Shown here one piece after another: positions 11,522 through 22,671 of a stretch of 64,000 bases of DNA. This DNA comes from Porites lobata. Its lineage: Eukaryota > Cnidaria > Anthozoa > Scleractinia > Poritidae. Positions within the stretch are counted from its first letter, which is position 1. Each line of letters begins with the position of its first letter. The translations under genes were made by a program, and so were the position numbers. The notes under the pieces are model-generated. The model did not search any database. It was given only the letters and a program-made list of their open reading frames with translations, and had not been told where the DNA came from. Location: NCBI GenBank assembly GCA_942486035.1, contig CALNXK010000362.1, forward strand, positions 140,001-204,000. The letters are read 5' to 3'.

Positions 11522-11968
11522 GTAATGACAATTCTTATTCGTCTTCTTGTTAATCAACAAACAGGTTCCCTCCTACTTGCAGAACAGCGGTAGACTATTT
11601 ACTTGCATACTGACTAAACTGCAGTTCTCTCTTTCTAGGCCACTTCATGTATCACACAATCACAGGCCCAAATAAGCTGTTTTAGAATCTTGTAATCAGT
11701 TTGATAGAATAAGGCGTTACGCATTTGAAAAAATCATACTTGGGAAATACGTAGGCTGCGAAAATCAAAAGGGAACTACTTTTTACCAAATGCAATTTTA
11801 CAAACAAGGCTTTAACGACAAACGAGTTTCTAAACGGACTTTGTTCCAAGTAGAACTCTTACAGCAATTTTTCATACTTTGTGCTGTGAATAAAGCACCA
11901 CAGGCATATCAAAGTAGGGATCAAAATCGTTCCATATCCTTAAAGCACTTATCCGTCTTCCAAAAACT
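11522..11968. repeat. Spacer duplicated downstream of modules B and C
   Basis: Closely matches 14499-14938 in order and orientation, including GGCGTTACGCATTTGAAAAA and the tract up to the Mutator-like insertion. This shows that B and C were produced by a tandem duplication that took the spacer along. There is no coding. Confidence 0.8.
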
Positions 11969-12081
11969 ATAATTCAACTAGCCTGTGTACAGACGTCCCC
12001 TCTCCCTCAGGAAAAATCGGGAGATCCTCTCCCGATTTTTCCTGAGGGAGGGGGAACGTCTGTACACAGGCTATAATTCAA
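11969..12081. mobile_element. Mutator-like hairpin element, 95 bp
   Basis: The element at 11978-12072 begins CTAGCCTGTGTACAGACG and ends CGTCTGTACACAGGCT. The arms are nearly perfect inverted repeats (TCCCTCAGGAAAAATCGGGA and its reverse), so it is almost all hairpin. It is flanked by the 9-bp direct repeat ATAATTCAA (11969-11977 and 12073-12081). Nine-base target duplications are the signature of Mutator-like (MULE) elements. An expanded version sits at the paralogous site at 14948. Confidence 0.75.
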
Positions 12082-12229
12082 TAAGAGTCTTCATTATTCA
12101 TAGTTGGGTAGTCACAACATACGTGTGGCTTTACATACATGACAATGTAATCTATTTAAGATCAAGTACAATTAAATAAAATTAATAAAAGGTCTCTTAA
12201 AGCGTTCTGTTTTAACAGCAGGTAAAATG

Positions 12230-13838
12230 AAATCATGTCCTCTGTTTCGCAAAAATCTCTGTTTCTTAGGGGGTAATAGTTGTTAAAGGGGATGGGAAGG
12301 AGTATCCGTGATAGTGTTCCATAGCTTACAGTCTCGATTTCTGATAACTTCAGCTACTGCATACAGGTTATTGGTGTATCCGAATCCAATCGCTCGCTTA
12401 AAAAACTTGACAATGCGATCAAGGTAATCTACCTTGATATGCCGCTCCCCAAATCTCAATTCCGTACAAAAACAGGGACATAATTAAAAGATCAAATAAT
12501 TTTGTCAGTTGTTCTTTAGGGTATCCAAAATATTTACAAACGCTTAAAATGTATAAACGACTACTAGCTTTGCGTAACAAATTGTCAACATGAAGGTCCC
12601 AGTCCGATGGATTCTCCTGGAAAATTATGCCAAGCAATTTCAATCAGCTTTTCCGTGCCATCCCCTGTACCAGAGGTGGCAGTGGTTTGGAAATTCTGCC
12701 ATGCACCACCATCTCTCAGGCCTTAGTTTCATACGGTTTCTTACCGCCTAGTGTTGAATGCTGTTAACCTCAATGAAAGAGTGATCTTGATGTGCAGACA
12801 CAGGTATGCTTAGTGTAAGATCGTCGGCATATTTGAGCAATAGATTGCGCTCCGGGTAAACCGGTCTTATGTCGTTTACCATAATAGAGAACAATATGGG
12901 CTCGAGGACAGTACCTTGCGGTACCCCTCTGTTAATGCTAGCAAATTCGGTGACAAAGCGGTCCACGACTGACTACTCTCTGTTTCCTATTACTAAGAAA
13001 GCTGACAATCCAATTGATAACATAGGGATTAATATTGAGTGACATTAGCTTATTGCAAACAATAGCATGTGGAACACTGTCAAAAACTTTACTGAAGTCA
13101 AAAGAGAAAACTCTTACAAAGTCTGTTGTCCTGTCCAACCATTTTAGCCAATGATGATGACAAGTAAGGAAGGCCAAGGTTGTATTGCATACTTCTTTGT
13201 AGGCAAACTGGTCTGGGCCAATAGCAGACTTCAATACAGGAGACAGCTCTTGCTTTACTACCACTCTTTCAAAGAGTCCCATAATAACGTTAGTTAAGGA
13301 AATTGGTCTCTGCTGATTGCATGTTTCAAAAGGAGTCTCTTTCGGAAGAGGTATAATATTAGCTAGCTTCCACAAGCAGGGGACCAAATGTTTCTTGAGA
13401 GAAGAGTTATTATAAATACTTTGGTGATTGTTGGCGCAAGTTGATAAGCGTAGTCCCTCCAGATCCAAAACGGAAGTTCATCTGGACCCGGAGCAGTACG
13501 CTTTAATGTTCTCAGAAACGTCCATACAGTGTGCACCTCAATTGTAGGAATACGAGTGCCATCCGGAATGGAAAGGACTTCGGGCGTGGAGTACTGATCG
13601 TCAGTGTTGATAGACTGGAAATATAAGTTAATTGTTTTCGGGTCAATGGTAGAGCTGACGTGTGCATTGCGAGCCTGTCTACCGGTGATCATATTGACAG
13701 TATCCCACCACCTCTTCAAACTGGTGTGATAACTTCTTCTTCTCTCATTAAAAGCACGGATTTGTTCAGCGCGAATGAGTTCGTTGATTCGCTCTTGCAG
13801 GACAGGGTTTTCAGACTGTCTGTGACTCCGTGAGATCT
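12230..13838 (-). pseudogene. Broken LINE reverse transcriptase, family 1
   Basis: Four overlapping reverse-strand frames (13838-13363, 13468-12938, 12966-12748, 12643-12419) together cover a non-LTR reverse transcriptase. They show the thumb and linker with a TAPGPDELP motif, finger residues RPISLTN, palm motif FDFSKVFDSVPH, the GVPQGTVLEPILF box, the catalytic KYADDLTLS and the KLLGIIF region. Frameshifts and stops separate them, so the element is dead. It interrupts the spacer between F5/8C modules B and C, splitting a sequence whose downstream half resumes at about 13840. It resembles the fragment at 53751-54660 and belongs to the jockey/CR1-like group by motif. Confidence 0.8.
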
Positions 13839-13887
13839 TGTAAACTAGCACTATAGTACTTTGAACTTATGTATTTTCTTTCCATAG

Positions 13888-14498
13888 CATGTTTCCATCC
13901 TCTTGGGATGGAGAGCAGAATAATAACTGATGGTCAGATCAAAGCGTCAACCGAGTACAACGCTGCACACGGCGCCACCAATGGCAGACTCAATTTCAAG
14001 CCCGGAGGAGGTAAGACTGGCGCATGGTCCGCCCTTCAAAATGACGTTCATCAGTGGCTACAAGTCGATCTTGAAGTCAAAACTGAAGTGTCAGGAATAA
14101 AAATCCAGGGACGACAAGACACCGATCAATGGGTTACGAACTTTACTATTTCCTACAGCAGCGACGGCACCACCTATACATCTTATCAGAATAGCAAGGT
14201 ATGGAAACCAATGAAAATCGTAGCAAGAGAAACTAGAACAATTAACAAATTGAATCTCGACACGGTAACATGAAAATGTGTTAAAACCTCAGACCCGCAT
14301 TAGCCTCCACAAGTCCCTTACTAGTCTAACCTTAACACTTTATTTTTCCGCTGCAGGTCTTTATGGGAAACACGGACCGCAACACCGTGATTTTGAACGT
14401 TTTGCACCCTTCCATAAATGCACGCTACATACGGGTGCATCCTAAGACGTGGCATAACCATATTTCTATGAGGATGGAACTCTTGGGATGTCCGTCAG
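13888..14498 (+). CDS. F5/8 type C (discoidin) module C, two exons
   Basis: Exons 13888-14198 and 14357-14498 follow a clean TTTTCTTTCCATAG acceptor and open CFHPLGMESRIITDGQIKAS in phase 1. Lengths (311 and 142 bp), donors and phases equal those of module A. Exon 2 starts VFMGNTDRNT, where the other copies have VFNGN. Differences from B are few (LEVKTEVSG, WVTNFT, TSYQNSK, VILNV). The module is intact, with both cysteines, and carries on into the spacer at a GTACTG donor. Confidence 0.85.
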
Positions 14499-15632
14499 GT
14501 ACTGACAATATTGTTCGTCTTCTTGTTAATCAACAAACAGGTTCCCTCTTACTTGCAGAACAGCGGTAGACAATTTACTTGCATACTGACTAAACTGCAG
14601 TTCTCTCTTTCTAGGCCACTACATGTATCACACAATCACAGGCCCAAATAAGCTGTTTTAGAATCTTGTAATCAGTTTGATAGAATAAGGCGTTACGCAT
14701 TTGAAAAAATCATACTTGGGAAATACGTAGGCTGCGAAAATCAAAAGGGAACTACTTTTTAACAAATGCAATTTTACAAACAACGCCTGAACGACACACG
14801 GGTTTCTAAACGGACTTTGTTCCAAGTAGAATTTTTACAGCAACTTTTCATACTTTGTGCTGTGAATAAAGCACCAAGGGCATATCAAAGTAGGGATCAA
14901 AATCGTTCCACGTCGCACTTATCCGTCTTCCAAAAACTATAATTCAACTAGCCTGTGTACAGACGTCCCCCTTCCCTCAGGAAAAATCGGGAGAGGAGAC
15001 GTCTGTGAATCGCCGTCGTTAATCGTGTTCCGGTATACATTTGCATAAATTAGTTATTTGTTCTTTCGCTGACAGTTGAAAAGGCACATGTGGGTCGAAA
15101 AATAGCTCTGGCGTCTGTGCACAGGCTAGCCGAACATCTTCATGCAATGTCCACCCAAAAATCCAGATATAAGATCTCTGATTAGAGTCACGCCAGGTCA
15201 AGCGTACCTCCCAAGATCCCAATAATGTATTTATTATTCGAAGTTGAACCTTTGGTAGTTGTAGATTTCCGATTCATCTCTGTGTGCATTCTTGCATGCG
15301 TAATGAGCCGTGAATTCAATCGCGATTCAGTTACGAAATTTCTACTAGCTCAGTCAATCAATAAATCAATCAACAACTTTATTTAAGTGTCTAGTCTTCT
15401 AGCTTGCCGTCAGGCCTACTAATAGGGGACACTACTTAAATAACTTATTAATAAGAAATATATATACATAATACTATAAGCCAATAAGATTTAACTATTC
15501 TAAAAACTACTTAAAAGATACACGATATTCAATATGCTTCGAAAATACACCTATGTAATAAATAAGAAAAAACTATATATACAATTTCATAATATATCAA
15601 CTCTACCAGTTATGATATTTCCTGTTTATGAA

Positions 15633-16925
15633 TTATGAGTCACACAGGTGGCACCCTTTGCATGCGTTATCACTAACCAATTTGCTCAGATCTTTTCTCC
15701 TTATATTTGCTTTAAACCTGCTTAAGGAGGTCTCGTTTCTGTCCTTCATACTCAATTTTGACCATAAAAATGGCCCAAAAAATCTGAGGGAATGCTTTCC
15801 ATATTTAACAGTTTTTACCCTTTGAACGTGAAAGTCCGAGTTCCTCAGGTTGTAGTTCGAAGGCGATGACGAGAAGAGTTCTAGTATGTTGTAAGGCAGT
15901 AATCTATTCCTTATTTTGAACATAAAGATAGCGATATCTTGTAATCTCATGTTATATAGATTAGTCATTCCAGCGTGTGTAAGAAGGTCACCATAAGGAG
16001 AGACTCGATCTTTGAAGACTGTACGTAGTCCTCTCTCATTAATTCTCTCTAGCTTGTTTCTGTCGCTTGCTCGACAAAAGTGCCACACCAAGCTACAGTA
16101 TGTGAGATGGGGTAAAACTGCAGTTTTATATATCCGTAGTTTTGCGTTCATCGGGATCAGATTCTTTAGCCTTTGAAGAACACCAATCATTTTACTGGTT
16201 TTTATGCAGACCTCTGATATATGCTGCGAGAAATTCAAGTCCTTATCAATAATTATGCCTAGCAGTTTGAATGCATCGGTAAAGTTAATTCTGCAATCAT
16301 CAATCACTAGCTCCATTTGTTGTGTGTCCCTTGCTATAGCCATTGCTTGGTATTTGCTATAATTGCCTTGCAGAAAATTTGTCCTATACCACCTCGATGT
16401 CTCTTCCCCATCTTCCTTAATTCTATCTATAGCTAAGTGCAGATTCAAATTGGAGCAGTAGATCTGATGGTCATCGGCATAGGCAGACAACTGAGATTTA
16501 ACGCCAGTGTAGAATAGATCGTTTTGATACACGTTCCACAACAGCGGTCCCAAGGATGACCCTTGCGGGCAGCCTCGTTTGACAGCTTTCCAACCACTTG
16601 TGTAGTTGCCAACTCTTGTTCTGTTTTCCCGATCATCAAAATAAGATCGCATTAATCCTAAAGCGGGGTCAGACAGCCCATAGGCTTTTAACTTTGCCGG
16701 TAACAAATTTGGATGTAATGAGTCAAAAGCTTTGCTCATGTCCGTGGATAATATCACTGATGCATGCCCTTTGTCTGCTGCATGCTTCCAATCTTCAGTA
16801 AGGCGTATCAAGGTCGTTTCGCAGCTGAAGTGTTTGCGGTAAGCTGACAAAAAGGTATCGAAAATTGGCTCAAACTTTTCACTTGGTTGTTTGCATATTT
16901 TAAAACTGCTCAAAGATTTTATCAA
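15633..16925 (-). CDS. LINE reverse transcriptase, C-terminal part
   Basis: A 430-codon frame starts in the finger region (FLSAYRKHFSCETTLIRL). It carries palm motif A, LSTDMSKAFDSLHPNLL; the B box, GCPQGSSLGPLLWNVY; the catalytic YADDHQIY; the KLLGIIIDKDL motif; and the thumb LPHLTYCSLVWHFC. It ends in a short Cys-rich tail (CKGCHLCDS). The initial Met is internal to the original ORF, since the upstream part lies in another frame beyond an indel near 16910. The catalytic residues are intact but the polyprotein is broken. Confidence 0.8.
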   Translation of the reverse strand: MIKSLSSFKICKQPSEKFEPIFDTFLSAYRKHFSCETTLIRLTEDWKHAADKGHASVILSTDMSKAFDSLHPNLLPAKLKAYGLSDPALGLMRSYFDDRENRTRVGNYTSGWKAVKRGCPQGSSLGPLLWNVYQNDLFYTGVKSQLSAYADDHQIYCSNLNLHLAIDRIKEDGEETSRWYRTNFLQGNYSKYQAMAIARDTQQMELVIDDCRINFTDAFKLLGIIIDKDLNFSQHISEVCIKTSKMIGVLQRLKNLIPMNAKLRIYKTAVLPHLTYCSLVWHFCRASDRNKLERINERGLRTVFKDRVSPYGDLLTHAGMTNLYNMRLQDIAIFMFKIRNRLLPYNILELFSSSPSNYNLRNSDFHVQRVKTVKYGKHSLRFFGPFLWSKLSMKDRNETSLSRFKANIRRKDLSKLVSDNACKGCHLCDS

Positions 16926-17873
16926 CCGCAGTTAGCACAGTTACTGGTCTGTAATTAACTTTATCTAAGGGGTCTTCCTTTTTATAAATCGGGATCCACT
17001 CTCCTCTTTTCCAGGCGCTGGGCCAACGATTTTCCTCAATAGCCTGATTAAATATAGTAGTCAGTGGTGTTGCTAGCAGTTCTGCTGTCATTTTAAGTAC
17101 TCTTGAAGGTAACATATCATATCCTGTTGCTTTATGGGGATTAATTTCTCTCAGTGCTGCGAGGACCTCATTCCTATCCAGTCTTCTGAAACTGAATGTA
17201 TTTGGGTCGTGCCTGGCGTTTATGTTCGCGACACTATGATGTTGATAACATAGAGCCTCTGTTAGAGCCCCTACGTCAGTCCCACCAATGTGATCAGCTA
17301 TCGAACAAAAGTAGTTGGTATAAATTCTTGTGCCACAAGCCTCTGGTCCTGGTGTGTAACACCTTCGATATCAAGAGAGATTAAACTTTTGTCCTTTTTT
17401 GGTTTGGTCCTGAAGAACGGAGTAAAGGTGTTATAGAATTTTTTTGAGTTATTATTCATGTCCTCGCATATGGCATTCCAATAATTTTTGATTGCCTTTC
17501 TTCTTAATCGTGTGGCATTATTGCGCCATTTCTTCATTAACTCCATGTTTTCTTTGGTTTTGTTTTGACTGAATTTCTTGGGATACTTTCTCTTTTTCCG
17601 GATGGCTTCCTTCCACTCACCCGTCATGTATGGTACGTCTATCTTCCGTGCTTTAACTCTCTTTAATGGCAGGTGTTTATCCACAATCCTCATTAATTCC
17701 GTGTACCAATTATCATATAGCTTATCAACTTCTGTCACATTTTGTTTAAACCATACCGCTTCCTCCAGATCTTTTTTGAATTCTTCCATATCTAGATTTT
17801 TAAAGCTTCTGCAAGTAATGATGTCTGCTGTGTGTTTTTGACAGTTTCCTTCAGAAAACCATATACCATACAA
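16900..17873 (-). pseudogene. LINE linker and finger region, frameshifted
   Basis: Two frames (17873-17298 and 17115-16900) connect the endonuclease with the reverse transcriptase. The first is Lys-rich (KKDLEEAVWF, RLRRKAIKNYWN), typical of the spacer after the endonuclease. The second has the RT finger motif WIPIYKKEDPLDKVNYRPV. The gap between them holds the matching sequence in a third frame (INPHKATGYD at about 17145), so at least two indels have broken the original frame. Confidence 0.75.
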
Positions 17874-19231
17874 TGATCACTCAGGCCAATATCACTGACT
17901 CCAGCATTTTTAAAAAGATCCGGTTGATTTGTCAGGAGTACGTCCAAGAGCGTCTGCGATGTATCCGTAATTCGTGTGGGTTCAGTAACAAGACATGTCA
18001 GCTCAAAGACTTCCTCAATGTCTCTCAGCAGCTTTGCCTCTCTTCCATTTACCTTAAGTTTATCCATGTTTAAATCTCCCATGATGATAACCGTAGAAAA
18101 TTGCATGGTGGCCCACATAAGGCATTCATTGAACTCTTTTTCCAGCTCTGCATAGTAATTGGTCCCTCTACAACGCGGAGGTCTGTACAGACCCAAGATA
18201 ATTGCATTTGTGTTATTTAACTCGACCTTTACGACCAATACCTCTATCAGCTCAAGTACAAAAGGTACCCTAAGTTTCTTTGAAGGTATTTGCGATGTTA
18301 TGTAGGTTAAGACTCCTCCGCTTCCCTTTGCCCTTTTCTGGCGATAGATCTTGTAGTTCGGGAGACTGAACTGTGCATTCGTGTAGGAAGAATCAATCTT
18401 TGTTTCTGTTAAAACGATGATTCCTGCTTTGAGTTCAGAGTTAGTTACCTTCAGTTCGTCGATCTTGCTCTGCAGACTATTGATGTTCAGATGGAATAAC
18501 AGTTGTTGATTAGGATGTTCCCGTTTTAAATCTACAAGATCCTGTAACGAGTCTTTCTCCGACTCTCGAGTTGGTGTCAGCGAACCTGTGTCATCAGAGC
18601 CAGTGGATGAGTTAAGTGTCGAGTTCAATGTTGTATTAGCGAAGGGAAGAACCGATAGTAAACAGGGTGGGCAAATCCAGCTAAGATTGTCCATCTGTTG
18701 GAATTCTCTGTACTGCTTTGGAGTAACATAGCCACATTTTATGTGGCACCATGAGTCACACTGGTCACAGCTTAATGCTCGATGTGTTCGAGCAACAGTT
18801 TTGAGGCAAACAGCGCAATTTTCGGGCCCTGGATTTTCGCTTATATCGCCGCTAACAATCAGGCGAATTTGGTGAAAGCTACTATCCGAGTTTGAGTAGT
18901 AGTTGACTCTTGAAGCAAAATATCCTTTGCTACGCGAAAAGGACAAAAGATGGCGGACATGCTTGAAAGAGCATGCATACTGCTTTTGTAAAGGAATGGC
19001 CTCTGTGTGGCTGCCAAAGTTGAACCGAGGGTGGAAAAGGCCTCTCCGAGAACTTTCCAATATATGTTCACTCACATGCGATGAAAAAAGTGCCAGAAAA
19101 ATGAGAAAAGGCTGAGAGCAGAGACAGACCCGACCATTCGCCATGCTGACCGCTGATGATTCAAATCCCTGAATTTGATGTAAATGTCTTCTAAGACATT
19201 TAATCCATTCAAAGATTTTCAATCTGACCAA
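17792..19231 (-). CDS. LINE ORF: PHD finger plus APE endonuclease
   Basis: A 479-codon frame. Residues of about 136-190 form a C4HC3 PHD-type zinc finger (CAVC, CDQC, WCHIKC, CPPC). The second half is an APE-type endonuclease, which nicks target DNA for target-primed reverse transcription. It has LNINSLQSKIDEL (Asn), LTETKID (catalytic Glu), GSGGVLTYI, LGLYRPP, MGDLN (Asp and Asn) and LSDHC (Asp-His). PHD fingers are known from CR1-like LINEs. The first 60 or so residues are low in recognisable features and the true start is uncertain. The frame ends in the linker, where the element continues in another frame. Confidence 0.8.
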   Translation of the reverse strand: MVRLKIFEWIKCLRRHLHQIQGFESSAVSMANGRVCLCSQPFLIFLALFSSHVSEHILESSRRGLFHPRFNFGSHTEAIPLQKQYACSFKHVRHLLSFSRSKGYFASRVNYYSNSDSSFHQIRLIVSGDISENPGPENCAVCLKTVARTHRALSCDQCDSWCHIKCGYVTPKQYREFQQMDNLSWICPPCLLSVLPFANTTLNSTLNSSTGSDDTGSLTPTRESEKDSLQDLVDLKREHPNQQLLFHLNINSLQSKIDELKVTNSELKAGIIVLTETKIDSSYTNAQFSLPNYKIYRQKRAKGSGGVLTYITSQIPSKKLRVPFVLELIEVLVVKVELNNTNAIILGLYRPPRCRGTNYYAELEKEFNECLMWATMQFSTVIIMGDLNMDKLKVNGREAKLLRDIEEVFELTCLVTEPTRITDTSQTLLDVLLTNQPDLFKNAGVSDIGLSDHCMVYGFLKETVKNTQQTSLLAEALKI

Positions 19232-19820
19232 ATGGAGTGAAGTTCTCTTAAAATATTCACTGCTTATTGCGCATACAGGAATGCCGATTTAAATTTGACA
19301 CCAGTTACGGGAACGACTAACGGATTCATTTTTTCAAATAATCAATTCATTAATAGAATCTTTTTGGGGTAAGCTTGACCTGCTTTGGCTGTTCACGTTG
19401 GATTTTGCATGTCTTCTCTGTTATTTACAATACCGACCGGTACAGACAAACGCACCCGCAACCGGTGCAACAAACATCGGTGGTCTTAACTTCTCATGCC
19501 TTTTCGAGAGAACCGAAATACAAATACCGGTAAACAAATATGAATGTCCACAAAGGCTGAGCTTTTCCTCGGGGAATCTATTCTGAGGTTCATTCACCAA
19601 TCACAACACCGGAAATTGCTTCCGTCATGGCATTAACATTACAAACAATCAGAGGCTATCCCCAACATTCCGGGGAAACGGGAACACGATTATCGTCGGC
19701 GACTCACAGACGTCTCCTCTCCCGATTTTTCCCGAGGGAGGGGGAACGTCTGTACACAGGCTACAATTCAACTTAAACTAGCACTATAGTGCTTTGAAAT
19801 TATGCATTTTCTTTCTATAG

Positions 19821-20131
19821 CATGTTTCCATCCTCTCGGAATGGATAGCAGAATAATAACTGATGGCCAGATCAAAGCGTCATCCGAGTACAACGCCGCA
19901 CACGGCGCCACCAATGGCAGACTCAATTTCAAGCCTGGAGGAGGTAAGACTGGCGCATGGTCCGCCCTTCAAAATGACGTTCATCAGTGGCTACAGGTCG
20001 ATCTTGAAGTCAAAACCGAAGTGTCAGGAATAAAAATCCAGGGAAGACAAGACGCCGATCAATGGGTTACGAACTTTACTATTTCCTACAGCATCAACGG
20101 CACAACCTATACATCTTATCAGAACAGCAAG
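19821..20131 (+). CDS. F5/8 type C module D, exon 1
   Basis: Exon 1 of the fourth module. Acceptor TTTCTATAG, phase 1 start CFHPLGMDSRIITDGQIKAS, 311 bp, phase 0 end at donor GTATGG. It is closest to module C (shared LEVKTEVSG and WVTNFT), with SSEYNAAHG and SINGTTYTS as differences. Its partner exon 2 lies at 25929 because a 5.6-kb element has been inserted in the 0.16-kb intron. The exon itself is intact. Confidence 0.8.
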
Positions 20132-21269
20132 GTATGGAAACCAATGAAAATCGTGGCAAGAGAAACTCAAGCAATTAACTAATCGAATCTCGACACGGTA
20201 ACATGAAAATGTGTTAAGAGTGGTTGTCAGAGAAAACCGGGCAAAATGTTAAAAATGTCAACGGAGGGGGGTCAACAGAATAAGTTTATACTAACATCAT
20301 AGATAGGTTAGGTGGAGTAATGGACAAATATAATAAACATAGGTTCTTCACTGCTCTTGTATTAGAGATACGAGTATCACTCTATTCGACCCCCTCGGAC
20401 GCCATTTTTATAAGCAAATTTTCACCATTTTCTGAAACTCACAGAACCCTCAAAATTTAACGAGCGAAGTTTATTTTTTGCATGCGATACAACACATCAT
20501 AGAACTACTTTCTAAAACCATAAGAATTGTTAAGCAGCCACGGACAAGACTAAAATTTTCTTATTTTATCTGACCTAAACTCAGTGTCTGCAAAGGAGCA
20601 AAAAATCGGGCATTTTTGAATTGATCTACAGCGTACAACTAAAACGACAGAACAACTCTGACAGCCAAATTGCAGTCTACTATCACCCATGTAACCAAAA
20701 CACTAATAATCATTTTGGGCCATTGAAACAGGAAGAAATTAGAAAACTCACATTTGTTATAGTTTCCAAGCTTTTTCTTGCAAACAGGCCGATCCCTTCG
20801 TGCTTGTTTTAAGTCCTCTTCGTGAGTTTTCTTCCATATTTCGCTGTAAAGTATGTTCAGCAGCTGGAGGAAATATCAAAAAGCTTTAAATACTGCCTAG
20901 GTTACATGTTCAAAGGGCAAAAAGTACTGAACAACAGGATGAAACTAGAAAATAACAAAGCGACGCCATCTTGAAAATTCAGCACTCAGGAGGGACTGGC
21001 ACTAGTAGCTGCCTTGTCCTACCAAAGAGATAAAAAGCAAAAACAAGCAAACCGGCTTATGAGTTACCTACTACAGTCCTATTTCTGCTTCAATCACTAC
21101 TTTTAGCTAAATTTAGCTTTTTTTGTGTTGTCGGGTTTTTTGTGGCGGAGTGATAGGTTGTGGTGAAGATGACCAATTGGCATTACTTTATTCAGTCTTC
21201 ATTTACTCTTCATTCACTTCATTTTGAGTTATTGTATCATCTATTTTTGCGTCAGTCTTCAATCACCGT

Positions 21270-22320
21270 CCATGTCCGAAGGTCCACTCATCTCCTGTTC
21301 ATGATTTAATGATGCGCTTTTCATAGTCCGGAAGACTTCGCCCGAAGGGTACCTTTTTCAAGCATCAGGTGTTACGAAGGGTAGGAAAATCACAAGTTGA
21401 AGTATGTGAAAGGAGAGGAAAATCTTTCATTAAGTATTTTAAAGGGCCTTTTATTAAATGCTTCGAAGAAACACGCCTTATGGCAATATTATTTACATGT
21501 TAATTCAGTTAAAGGTTACACGAAAATGGCCCGAAGACCTCCTTTCTTACCGATTTATTCTCACGAAGCATATATATGAAAAGGGTACAACTTTTCAATG
21601 GAAGATACACGAAAGGGGTACCTTTGTCAAAAATAGTATATATGAGGGTAAGGGACTGGACCTCGGGGCGAAACCTCTCCGAACAAAGCTTTATTGAGTA
21701 GCCTCCGACCCCCCTCCCCTTCTCCCTAGGGCTTTCCACAAGTTGCTCGGCAACTTTTTGGCAACTTCTAGTATTTCGAGCAACTATTTTCGTTTCAAGC
21801 AACTTTTTGCATAATTTCTGAGCAATTTCTCTTATCTGAGCAGCTCTTAGTGCTTACATTGGCCTTGCTTCCATATTGCACAGTGTTTTAGTAGACAATT
21901 TATGAATTTCCTATGAAAAAGGAGCGAGATCCTCACCCCTCGGGGGCGGATGATGGGCACAAGATGCAGCTGGGCTGCTAGGTCAGAGGTTTTTTTGAAC
22001 AAAAAGGCAAAATGAGGGATTTCGATTCACACTTGACTGACACGAGTGTCTGAAGAAGGTCATTAAACAATTTTAATGGCTCATACTAGAATTTTTACGA
22101 GATTAATATTAATATTGATGTGTAGTCTTTACTCATACATTTTTTGGTTTTAATTGTGGTTTATGGGCTCCTGATGGCGGACAGAGTTATCTAGCAACGC
22201 TAATTACGCTGCGAAATAGCACAAAATTTTGTTTTTATACTCTACCAGGAGCCATATTTATCTAAATCGGGGTCGTAGACCGTAACTGGATACCTTTTCC
22301 AGGGATGGGGTTGACTTCAT
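21270..22320. other. Interior of the TTAA element, no gene seen
   Basis: AT-rich sequence with only short open frames. A stretch at 21735-21840 repeats GAGCAACTTTTGGCAAC-like units. No recognisable domain is present. Confidence 0.35.
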
Positions 22321-22322
22321 CG

Positions 22323-22671
22323 AAATATCAGGGGCACCCAACGAGAAGATAGTTCAAAACCACTTAAACATAGCATTGTTAAACGTATTTTAGTATTTAA
22401 ACGGTAGATATGGGCATATTTTTATCCCCTAGAAATTTTTCATCTGTTCCGATTTCCTAGCTGAAAGTCTAATGATCCGAAAATTATAGGGATCAACACT
22501 TACCTTTTCGAAAATTTCAGCCAGAAAAAAGGCTCCCGAAAATTCTAGGTGACCTTTTAAGGGTAAGGCAAGCAAGAAATTTTACAATGAAATGTTCCGA
22601 AACTTCTAGATCGCAAATCGTCTTCCAAACAGATATTTTCTGAAAATTGTCGTTGGTTGCCCCTGAAATAT
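22323..22671. mobile_element. CAGGGG-family MITE, second subfamily, nested
   Basis: Begins CAGGGGCACCCAACGAG at 22329 and ends GGTTGCCCCTG at 22665. It is flanked by the 6-bp direct repeat AAATAT. It matches the element at 44508-44905 in inverted orientation (shared tracts ATAGTTCAAAACCACTTAAA and GAAAATTTCAGCCAG). It is nested within the TTAA element, so it inserted later. Confidence 0.75.

Larger units (their letters stand above)
15352..19262 (-). mobile_element. CR1/L2-like LINE, nearly full length, frameshifted
   Basis: The reverse-strand order from 19231 is a PHD finger, an APE-type endonuclease, a linker, a reverse transcriptase, a Cys-rich end and then a 3' UTR that closes with a TTGATTGATTTA tail at about 15352-15380. 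The parts are annotated separately. Two frameshifts (about 17298 and about 16910) break the second reading frame. The endonuclease and the YADD palm both look intact, so loss of activity is fairly recent. It is inserted in the loop of the foldback element. Confidence 0.8.
14948..19762. mobile_element. Expanded Mutator-like foldback carrying a LINE
   Basis: The left arm starts CTAGCCTGTGTACAGACG at 14948 and extends through GGAGAGGAGACGTCTGTG to about 15040. The right arm (about 19676-19762) is its inverse, ending GTCTGTACACAGGCT. It is flanked by ATAATTCAA (14939) and ACAATTCAA (19763), one mismatch in the 9-bp target repeat. It occupies the site corresponding to the 95-bp hairpin at 11978. 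The interior is a LINE (15352-19262) plus short flanks. No Mutator transposase is seen. Confidence 0.7.
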
